In this document: piece by piece, positions 16,736-26,100 of the stretch
Position numbering within the stretch: the first letter of the stretch is position 1
Layout: every line of letters starts with the position of its first letter
Source: Streptococcus sanguinis
GTDB lineage: Bacteria > Bacillota > Bacilli > Lactobacillales > Streptococcaceae
Length of the DNA stretch: 64,000 nucleotides
Assembly: GCF_013343115.1 (NCBI RefSeq)
Contig: NZ_CP054570.1
Coordinates: 1,178,001-1,242,000, forward strand
Direction of reading: 5' to 3'
Made by a program: the position numbers and the translations under genes
Notes under the pieces: generated by a model
What the model was told of the DNA's origin: nothing
Database searches by the model: none
What the model saw: only the letters and a program-made list of their open reading frames with translations

Positions 16736-17743
16736 CTATTTGATCACTTGTCCTGCTTCTTTCAGAACATCTTCTGGTACAGTAATGCCCAGTTCTTTGG
16801 CATTTTTGGTATTGATAACAGATTTACCTGTATCGAAAATATCTACTGCAGTGTCAGCAGGTTTAGCACCTTTAAGGACTTTAGCTACCATTTTACCAGT
16901 CGCAACACCTAGGTCATACTGGTCTACAACAACAGAGGCAAGGCCTCCTTCTTCTACCATGGCTGTCGCACTTGGATAAATTGGTTTCTTAGCTTCTTTA
17001 TTGCTGGACACAACTGTCGCAAAAGCTGAAGCAATGGTATTGTCAATTGGAATCCAGATAGCGTCAACCTTGCCAGTCATGACATTCATAGTTGAAGCAA
17101 TTTCATTGGTCGAAGGAACAGAGTATTCCTCTACCTTGTAGCCTGCCTCTTCAGCCAATTTTTTGAACTCTTCCACTTGAGTTTTAGAGTTATCTTCGCT
17201 GCTAGAGTATAGCGCACCGATAGTTTTGACATCTGGAGTCAATTTTTTAATCAGCTCTAGCTGTTGCTTAGCTGGATTGCGGTCAGAGACACCAGTGATA
17301 TTGCCACCTGGCTTGTCAAGATTTTTCACTAGGTTTGCTCCGACCGGATCTGTGATAGCTCCCATGACGATAGGCTTGTCCTTAGTAGCTGCTGCCAGTC
17401 CTTGTGCAGACGGAGTCGCAATCCCAATCAACACATCATTATCATTGGAAACCAACTGCTTGCTCATGGTAGAGACCTTGCTCTGATCGCCCTCAGCATT
17501 CATAAAGTCAATCTTAATCTTGTCTCCCTTATAGCCTTCCTCAGCCAAACCATCCTGAATCCCCTTGTAAATCAAATCCAGCGAAGGGTGGCTGACATAC
17601 TGCAGCACGCCGACCTTGACTGTCTGACTGTCGCCACTAGTCTTAGTGGTGTTACCTTTGCTGTTCAAGCTGGAATAGACAATCCCACCGATTGCCAAAA
17701 CGGCCAGAAGGCCTAAGATAGTTACTAATCGTTTGTTTTTCAT
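16736..17743 (-). CDS. trpX: TrpX-like substrate-binding protein of a tryptophan ABC transporter
   Basis: 335 residues of the ABC substrate-binding family that includes streptococcal TrpX. An N-terminal hydrophobic segment (LVTILGLLAVLAIGGIVY) lacks a lipobox cysteine and probably serves as a membrane anchor. The periplasmic-binding fold follows: VKVGVLQYVSHPSLDLIYKG, IGIATPSAQGLAAATKD, ITGVSDRNPAKQQLELIKKL. A T-box leader of Trp type supports tryptophan or a precursor as ligand. The usual partners, permease TrpY and ATPase TrpZ, do not follow: a terminator comes directly after and the next gene is AbrB-like. It may work with a transporter encoded elsewhere. Confidence 0.85.
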   Translation of the reverse strand: MKNKRLVTILGLLAVLAIGGIVYSSLNSKGNTTKTSGDSQTVKVGVLQYVSHPSLDLIYKGIQDGLAEEGYKGDKIKIDFMNAEGDQSKVSTMSKQLVSNDNDVLIGIATPSAQGLAAATKDKPIVMGAITDPVGANLVKNLDKPGGNITGVSDRNPAKQQLELIKKLTPDVKTIGALYSSSEDNSKTQVEEFKKLAEEAGYKVEEYSVPSTNEIASTMNVMTGKVDAIWIPIDNTIASAFATVVSSNKEAKKPIYPSATAMVEEGGLASVVVDQYDLGVATGKMVAKVLKGAKPADTAVDIFDTGKSVINTKNAKELGITVPEDVLKEAGQVIK

Positions 17744-17842
17744 GTTCTTTCTCCATTTCTATGTTTTATAATTTCCTATTTAATCCCTAGGGACGCCATC
17801 GTTTAAACATAGGCAATTCTCCTTGTTTTTTATAATAAGCAA

Positions 17843-18090
17843 CAAAAAATCCTCACACAGGTATTCTGTGTGAGGGCGAAAATCGCGGTGCCACCTCAAT
17901 TATGGAAAATAGCTAATATTCCCCATGTCTCTATCTTGTCATCAAACAAGCTGCACTGTAAGGTGTGCCAACCGAATTCTTATTGTTTCAAATTCATTTT
18001 ATCAATTAGCCCAATTTCGTAAAGATTTGCTGCTTATTCCCACCAACCACAAGCTCGCTATAAACAAATGCATCTACTACTTTTCTAATT
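17843..18090 (-). ncRNA. T-box riboswitch, probably tryptophan type
   Basis: Leader of trpX. The T-box core GAGGTGGCACCGCG is at 17884-17897. A perfect terminator stem (cctcacacag/ctgtgtgagg, 17851-17875) is followed on the minus strand by ATTTTTTG. Stem I has the conserved GGTGGGAA loop (about 18036-18043), and a UGG triplet stands at about 18011-18013 where the specifier is expected. The Trp reading fits the known T-box of streptococcal trpX but the specifier loop was not folded by computer. Confidence 0.9.
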
Positions 18091-18096
18091 TCCTAT

Positions 18097-18125
18097 ATTT
18101 TAAGTTTTTCCTGAAAGGATGTCAA
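18097..18125 (-). promoter_or_regulatory. Promoter of the trpX T-box unit
   Basis: Minus-strand -35 TTGACA (18120-18125) and -10 TAAAAT (18097-18102), spacing 17 bp. With the T-box, and the rqcH promoter at 18237-18245, this explains the 531-bp gap between trpX and rqcH. Confidence 0.8.
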
Positions 18126-18236
18126 GACCTTTTTGAAAATTTTTATAAAATGTTCGGATTTGATTTATCGAGGCAGTTATAGGCAAAAATTAAATTACTT
18201 TTTGACGAGACTTTAGAAGCTTTTAGCTTGGTTTTT

Positions 18237-18245
18237 TGTTATAAT
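18237..18245 (+). promoter_or_regulatory. Extended -10 promoter of rqcH/pavA
   Basis: TGTTATAAT about 30 bp before the ATG. No good -35 at the right distance, which is acceptable for extended -10 promoters. Confidence 0.6.
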
Positions 18246-18274
18246 TTTCTGTAGCAACTTTCAAGGAGAAAAGC

Positions 18275-19924
18275 ATGTCTTTCGACGGATTTTTTTTACA
18301 CCACATGACAGAGGAGCTCCGCCGCGAATTGCTGGGCGGCCGTATTCAGAAGATTAATCAGCCCTTTGAACAGGAGCTGGTTTTACAGATTCGCAGCAAC
18401 CGCCAAAGCCACAAGCTGCTCCTATCAGCTCACTCGATCTTTGGGCGCGTCCAGCTGACAGATACCACGTTTGAAAATCCAGCTGTTCCCAATACCTTTA
18501 TCATGGTGATGCGCAAATACCTGCAGGGCGCTGTTATTGAAGCAATCCAGCAAGTGGAGAATGACCGGATTTTGGAAATCAGTGTCTCCAATAAGAACGA
18601 AATCGGCGATAGCGTGGCTGTGACTCTGATCATCGAAATCATGGGCAAGCACAGCAACATCATTCTCTTGGATAAGGCTAGCGGTAAGATTATTGAGGCT
18701 ATCAAACACGTCGGATTTTCGCAAAATAGCTATCGAACGATTCTGCCGGGTTCAACTTATGTCGCGCCTCCTCAGACTGGCAGTCTCAATCCTTTCACTG
18801 TGGGCGATGAAAAGCTCTTTGAAATCCTACATACTGAAGACTTAGAGCCCAAACGCCTGCAGCAAATTTTTCAGGGATTGGGGCGGGATACGGCTACTGA
18901 ACTCAGTGCCCGTCTGACAACTGACAAGCTCAAAACTTTCCGAGCCTTCTTTGCCAGTCCGACTCAGCCAAGCCTGACCGAAAAATCCTTCTCTGCTCTG
19001 CTATTTTCCGACAGCAAGACCCAAATCTGCACCTTATCCGAGCTTTTAGACACTTTCTACAAGGACAAGGCGGAGCGCGATCGGGTCAACCAGCAGGCCA
19101 GCGAGCTCATACGCCGAGTAGAAAATGAGTTGGAAAAGAACCGAAAAAAACTAGGTAAGCAAGAGGAAGAGCTCCTAGCAACGGAGAATGCAGAAGAATT
19201 CCGCCAAAAAGGGGAACTCTTGACCACCTTTCTCCATCAGGTGCCCAACGATCAGGACCAGGTAGAGCTAGACAATTACTACACAGGTGAGAAGATTATC
19301 ATCTCGCTTGACAAAGCCCTAACTCCCAACCAAAATGCCCAGCGCTATTTTAAACGCTACCAGAAGCTCAAGGAAGCTGTCAAACACCTGACCAGCTTAA
19401 TTGAGGAGACTCGGGCTACGATTCTCTACCTAGAGAGCGTGGAAACAGCCCTTGCTCAGGCCAGCCTGACTGAAATCGCAGAAATCCGAGAAGAACTAGT
19501 CCAGACTGGCTTTATCCGACGGCGCCAGAGAGAGAAAATCCAGAAAAGGCAGAAACCGGAGAAATATTTGGCAACAGATGGCCAAACCATTATCCTAGTT
19601 GGCCGCAACAATCTACAAAATGATGAGCTGACGTTTAAGATAGCCAAGAAAGACGAGCTTTGGTTCCACGCCAAGGATATTCCAGGTAGTCATGTGGTCA
19701 TCACAGGCAATCTTCAGCCCAGCGATGAAGTTAAGACTGACGCTGCTGAGCTAGCGGCCTACTTCTCCAAGGCCAGACTCTCTAATCTGGTCCAAGTAGA
19801 TATGATTGAGACTAGAAAACTCAATAAACCAACTGGTGGCAAGCCAGGATTTGTCACCTATACAGGCCAGAAAACCTTGCGCGTCACACCAGATGAAGAG
19901 AAAATTAAAAGCATGAAGATATAA
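18275..19924 (+). CDS. rqcH: RqcH/NFACT family protein (PavA/FbpA adhesin homologue)
   Basis: 549 residues with the full NFACT layout: NFACT-N at 1-200, helix-hairpin-helix and long coiled coil at about 260-430 (ELIRRVENELEKNRKKLGKQ), and NFACT-R near the C terminus (KKDELWFHAKDIPGSHVVI). The Asp-Arg pair needed for tailing activity in Bacillus RqcH is present at residues 97-98 (VENDRIL). The protein binds stalled 50S-peptidyl-tRNA and adds C-terminal alanine tails for degradation. The same family is known in streptococci as PavA/FbpA, a fibronectin-binding protein without signal peptide. It has a strong ribosome site (CAAGGAG) and its own promoter. Confidence 0.92.
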   Translation: MSFDGFFLHHMTEELRRELLGGRIQKINQPFEQELVLQIRSNRQSHKLLLSAHSIFGRVQLTDTTFENPAVPNTFIMVMRKYLQGAVIEAIQQVENDRILEISVSNKNEIGDSVAVTLIIEIMGKHSNIILLDKASGKIIEAIKHVGFSQNSYRTILPGSTYVAPPQTGSLNPFTVGDEKLFEILHTEDLEPKRLQQIFQGLGRDTATELSARLTTDKLKTFRAFFASPTQPSLTEKSFSALLFSDSKTQICTLSELLDTFYKDKAERDRVNQQASELIRRVENELEKNRKKLGKQEEELLATENAEEFRQKGELLTTFLHQVPNDQDQVELDNYYTGEKIIISLDKALTPNQNAQRYFKRYQKLKEAVKHLTSLIEETRATILYLESVETALAQASLTEIAEIREELVQTGFIRRRQREKIQKRQKPEKYLATDGQTIILVGRNNLQNDELTFKIAKKDELWFHAKDIPGSHVVITGNLQPSDEVKTDAAELAAYFSKARLSNLVQVDMIETRKLNKPTGGKPGFVTYTGQKTLRVTPDEEKIKSMKI

Positions 19925-20022
19925 AGTTACCCTCTTTAACTATCAAACTGACTTAGGAGCAGGACGGTCATTAGCTAGCTGAAGCTTTCTATTCTTTCTA
20001 TTAATTCCAACAATTTTTTGTT

Positions 20023-20060
20023 AAAAAAAAACAGGTAGAACATAAGTTCTACCTGTTTTT
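20023..20060. terminator. Bidirectional terminator between rqcH and the first fibril gene
   Basis: Perfect stem acaggtagaac/gttctacctgt (20031-20056) with loop ataa. A-run on the left and T-run on the right allow it to stop the rightward rqcH transcript and the leftward fibril-gene transcript. Confidence 0.9.
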
Positions 20061-20112
20061 GAGCTTTTCCGAAATTCTTCTAGTTTATTAACGGAATTTC
20101 TTCAAGGCTATT

Positions 20113-23100
20113 TTAGTCTTCAGACTTCTTCTTTCTCTTCTCTAAGCCAAGAAGTCCCAAACCAGACACTCCCGCAAGTAAGCTTGCTGCCAAGTAGGAG
20201 GTTTCTTCTGTACCGGTCTTAGGAAGAGATTTTGCACCCGCACTCTTAGAAAGTGATGGCGGTGCAGGCGTAATCGTCCGCTCTGGCTGAACAGGATTTT
20301 CTGTCACAGTTGGAACGTAAACCGCTGAAATCGTCTGGCCATTACGGTCTTTGCGAATCACTGTTACGCCATCAGCTTGGCCGACAAAGCCCGTTTCTGG
20401 TACAAAGGTTACAGTGCCATCTGGCGCAATCGTGTAGGTTCCTTGGCCTGGAACAACCTTTTCAGTACTTCCATCCTCGAAAGTTGGCGGAACAGTTGGA
20501 TCCACGTCGCCTTCAAAGATTGGTTTGCCAGTCTGCGGCTGTCCTTTTAGACCTATGCTGCTGGTATCTTCTGTAGCAGTACTTCCCAAAACAGTTGGGG
20601 TATAGGTTGCCGTCACGGCATTGCCATAAATATCTGAACGTTTCACGACAACTCCGCGAGCAGTTCCGACAAAGTCGGCTTCCGGCACAAAGGTCACTGC
20701 TCCCAGCATATTGAACCGATATGTTCCTTCTCCTGGGACAACCATCTCTGTGCTGCCGTCCGCAAAGGTCGGTGCTACTGCCTGGTCAATCGCTCCTTCA
20801 AAGATTGGCGTGCCCGTTTGAGCTTGGCCCTTGCGGCCGCTAGATACACTGTCCTTGCTAGTTGATGGTTCAACTACGGTTGGAACATAGCGAGCTGTAA
20901 CTGAAGTGCCATTCTTATCACGACGGACAAGGGTCACACCAGTACCCTGACCAAGGAAATCAGCATCTGGAGTGAAGGTGACTGTACCGTCTGGTGCGAT
21001 GGTGTATGTTCCCTGACCTGGAATAGTCTTTTCCTTGCTTCCGTCTTCGAAGGTTGGCTCTACTGATTCATCAATTGGAACCAATGGATCACCTGCTTCG
21101 AAGACAGGTTTGCCAGTCTGAACATGGCCTTTGATATTCGTAGAGGTCGCATCTTTACCAGTTGGAGTAACCTTGGCAAACTCTGGACTGTAGGTAGCCG
21201 TCACTGGCGTACCGTTCTTATCCACTCGCTTCACAGTGATAGGATCCGGTTTGCCTACAAATTGCTTGTCTGGAGTGAAGGTCACTGAGCCATCTGGGGC
21301 AATCGTGTAAGTTCCTTGACCTGGAATCACTTTTTCCTTGTTGCCGTCTGCGAAGGTTGCCCCTACGGTTTCATCAATTGGAACTAGTGGATCACCACCC
21401 GCAAAAATTGGGGTGCCAGTTTGTGGAACACCTTGAGGACCTGTGCTCGTTGCACTAGTACCAGTTGGAGTTACTTCTTTCACTACTGCTTGATATTTGA
21501 CGGTTACTGGAGTTCCATTCGCATCAGTCCGAGTCAATTCGAGTTCCGGTGTTTCCCCCTTGAACTGTTTGTCTGGAGTGAAAGTAAGCTTGCCGTCCGC
21601 ATCAACTTCGAACTTACCAACATTTGGTACTTCTTTAACTGCGGTACCATTATCGAATAATGGAGTTGAACCAGCTGGGAATGGAACAGAGTCATGGCCT
21701 GGAGTGAAGGTGACTTGACCTTCTTGGACTTGACCTTGCAAGCCTTCTGACTTAGTGCCAGTACCTGTTGGCGTAACCTTAGTAAACTCTGGGCTGTAAG
21801 TTGCCATTACTGGAGTTCCGTTCTTATCTACACGTTTCACAGTGACTGGATCTGGTCTGCCTACAAACTGCTTGTCTGGCGTGAAGGTCACTGCTCCATC
21901 TGGAGTAATGGTGTAAGTTCCCTGACCTGGAATAGTCTTTTCCTTGCTTCCATCTTCAAAGGTCGGCTCAACGGTTTCATCAATTGGAACTAATGGATCA
22001 CCACCTTGGAAAGTTGGTGTACCAGTTTGTGGAACACCTTGAGGACCAGTGCTAGTCGCATTGGTGCCAGTTGGAATCACTTCTTTCACTACTGCTTGAT
22101 ATTTGACGGTGATAGGAGTACCGTTGGCATCCACACGAGTTAATTCGAGTTCCGGTGTTTCACCCTTGAATTGTTTGTCTGGAGTAAAGGTCACCTTACC
22201 ATCTGCATCCACTTCGAACTTACCAACATTTGGTACTTCTTTGACAGAAGAACCATTGTCAAATAACGGAGTCGAACCAGCAGGGAATGGAACTGAATCG
22301 TGACCAGGGGTGAAGGTCACTTTACCTTCTTGCACTTGACCTTGCAAGCCTTCTGTCTTGGCACCAGTGCCAGTTGGAGTTACTTTCGTAAATTCTGGAC
22401 TATAGGTAGCCGTCACTGGAGTGCCATTCTTGTCCACACGTTTTACAGTGATTGAATCTGGTTTACCTACAAACTGTTTGTCTGGCGTGAAGGTCACTGC
22501 GCCATCCGGTGCAATCGTGTATGTTCCTTGACCTGGAATAGTCTTCTTCTTGGTACCATCTTCGAAGCTTGGTTCAACGGTTTCATCGATTGGAACTAGT
22601 GGATCACCGCCAGCAAAAGTCGGAGTGCCCGTTTGCGCAACACCTTGAGGACCAGTGCTAGTTGCGTTGATACCTGTAGGAATAACTTCTTTCACTACCG
22701 CTTGATATTTGACGGTTACTGGAGTTCCATTCGCATCAGTCCGAGTTAATTCGAGTTCCGGCGTTTCACCCTTGAATTGTTTGTCTGGAGTGAAGGTCAC
22801 CTTGCCGTCCGCATCAACTTCAAACTTACCGACATTTGGAACTTCTTTAACTGCAGAACCATTATCAAACAGCGGAGTCGAACCAGCAGGGAATGAAACA
22901 GAGTCATGGCCTGGAGTGAAGCTTACTTTGCCTTCTTGAACTTGGCCTTGCAAGCCTTCTGTCTTAGTGCCAGTACCAGTTGGAGTTACTTTCGTAAATT
23001 CTGGACTGTAAGTCCCCGTCACTTCCGTGCCGTTCTTATCTACACGTTTCACAGTGACTGGATCTGGTTTACCAACATATTGTTTTTCAGGTGTGAAAGT

Positions 23101-26100
23101 CACTACGCCATCTGGTGCAATGGTGTAAGTTCCTTGACCTGGAATCTTTTTCTCCTTACTTCCATCTTCGAAAATTGGCTCTACTGATTCATCAATTGGA
23201 ACTAGTGGATTGCCTCCTTGGAAAGTTGGTATACCAGTTTGCGGAACACCCTGTGGACCAGTGCTGGTTGCGTTGGTGCCAGTAGGAGTTACCTTGGTAA
23301 CAGTCGGCGTATAGCTAGCAGTCACTTCCGTGCCGTTCTTATCTACACGTTTCACTGTCACTGGAACTGGGGTACCCACATACCGCTTATCTGGAGTAAA
23401 GGTGATAGAACCATCTGAGTTAATAGTGTATACCCCTACTCCTGGAACAGTCTTCTTAGGTTGACCATCGTCAAAGGTCATTGGAGAATCCATATCAATC
23501 GGAACTAGCGGATCACCACCTTGGAAGCTTGGGCTACCTGTTTGCGGAACCCCCTGAGGACCTGTGCTAGTCGCGTCAGTTCCTCTTGGAACCACTTCTT
23601 TCACAACTGCTTGGTACTTGACGGTTACTGGAGTGCCATTAGCATCGGTGCGAGTCAATTCAAGTTCTGGTGTTTCCCCCTTAAACTGCTTGACTGGAGT
23701 GAAGGTAACCTTACCATCAGAGTCCACTTCAAACTTACCGACATTCTGTACTTCTTTCACTGTTGAATGGTTATCAAACAATGGAGTCGAACCAGCTGGG
23801 AATGGAACAGAGTCGTGCCCTGGTGTGAAGGTCACTTTACCTTCTTGAACTTGACCTTGCAGACCTTCTGTCTTATTTCCAACACCAGTTGGCTTTACTG
23901 CTGTCACCGTTGCTTGATATTTTGCCTTAGCGATGGTACCGTTGACATCTGCACGACTGACTTCAATTTCAGGTGTTTTACCTACAAATGTCTTAACAGG
24001 TGTAAAGGTAATATTACCATCAATATCCACTTCAAACTTGCCAACATTTTCAATTTCTTTCACATTGGTACCCGTGTCAAAAACTGGGGTACTGTCTACT
24101 GAAAAACCTACTTCTGGTCTTCCAGCTTCAAAAGTAATCTTACCATTCTGAACCAATCCTTGTGGACCTTCAGTCTGATCGCCAGTTGCGTTTGGAATAA
24201 CTTCTTCAACAGTAGGTGTGTAAGTGGCCGTTACTTCTGTTCCATTTGTATCAACTCGTTTAACCTTGACTGGGGTCGCCTTGCCAGTAAATTTCTTCTC
24301 TGGCTTAAAAGTAATGGAACCATCTGAATTAATAGTATAAATTCCTTGATCAGCTACTACCAACGTGTCAGTCCCATTTTCAAAGGTCATGGGCTTTGTC
24401 ATATCGATTGGAACTGCTTGGTCACCTGGGGTGAAAGTCGGCTTACCACTTTGTGGTTGTCCTTGCAGGCCTGTTGACTCAGCATTTGTGCTTCTTGGTG
24501 TGACACGTTTTACCGTTGGCGTGTAAGTGGCGGTTACTTCCGTTCCATTCGTATCAACGCGTTTAACTGTTACTGGAGATGGGGTACCCACATATTGCTT
24601 GTCTGGCGTGAAGGTAATCGTACCATCTGACTCAATGACATAAGTCCCGACCTTGTCTACCTTCTTGGTTGTTTGATTATCTTCAAAGGTCATTGGTTGG
24701 GCCATATCAATCGGCACAGCTTTGTCGCCTGGGGTGAAGATCGGCTTGCCACTTTGTTGTTGTCCTTGCAAGCCGCTTGAAACGGCATTGGTACTTCTTG
24801 GCGTCACTTCCGTCACAGTTGGCGTATAGGTTGCTCTTACTTCTGTGCCATTTTCGTCAACTCGTTTGACTGTCACCGCGGCTGGGGTTCCCACATATTT
24901 CTTATCTGGAGTAAAGGTAATAGAACCATCTGAATTGATGGTGTATTCTCCCACGCCCGCAACAATCTTCTTAGGTTGATCATCGTCAAAGGTCATTTGC
25001 TTGTTATAGTCAATTGGGACTGCTGGGTCGCCTTCCTTGAAGACTGGCGTTCCTGTTTGTGGCACCCCTTGAGGACCTGATGAAGTAGCAGGTGTGCTGG
25101 TTGGTGTGACCTTAGTCACGTTCGGTGTATAGGTTGCAGTCACTTCGGTGCCATTGGTATCAACACGTTTGACTGTCACTGGAGTCGCCTTGCCAGTGAA
25201 TTGCTTAAGTGGCTTGAAGGTAATGGTGTCATCTGAATTGATAGTATAAGTTCCTTCATTAGCTACTTCCAAGGTGTTCATCCCATTTTCAAAAGTCATG
25301 GATTTGCTCATGTCAATTGGGATTTGTTGGTCACCTGCAGTGAAAGTTGGCTTACCACTTTGTGCTTGACCTTGGAGACCAGTTGATTCAGCATTGATAC
25401 TTCTTGGCGTTACTTGGGTTACCTTAGGTTGATAACGTGCTCGGTGTGCTTTACCATCGGTATCACTGACTTGAACTACCACTGGGTCTGGCGTGCCATA
25501 AAAGCTCTTGTTTGGCTTAAAAGTCACTTGGCCGGTATTTGGATCCAATTCATAGGTTCCCACTTGCTGGCCATTGGCCATGGCAGGCACCGTATTTTCT
25601 GTTACCAGTCGTCCACTCGCATCAACAAAACTAGCAGGATGAGAAGCGTCTGGCGTAACAGGAGGCATATTCGCATCATCATCGTTAAAGACTAGCGTTT
25701 TGTTTTGTTCCAGTCCCTGAAGACCACTTGATTCGTAGTTTGGAATCTTACGAACTGTCGGCACATAACGGCCGTCCATACTAGTCAATTGATCATTTTT
25801 ATTAGGGTCAGAAGCATCCGTCGAAGTCCATCCAGTTGATGTACCATTGCTGTCAGTCCAACGAATATTAATTCCGTCAGCAGTTCCAGAAAAGTCCGCT
25901 TTTGGTGTAAAGGTTACTTGCACATCATTGCCATTGACGGTCAAGTGATAGGTCCCTTCTGGACGAATATAGTTGCCATCAACGGCTGTCAGAACTTGGC
26001 CTTGCTTATCCAAAATCTGAGGCGCTTGGGTGCTCATAACTGCATTGACACTGTCGTCTGAGCGATCCGTTCCTTTAGGTGTGAAGTGAAGGACAGCAGT

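Noticed and set aside
20300..25745. Long open frames on the plus strand opposite the fibril genes
   Set aside because: They follow the repeat period of the real genes, have no ribosome sites and encode Trp/Cys/Ser-rich unlikely proteins. They are codon-bias shadows.
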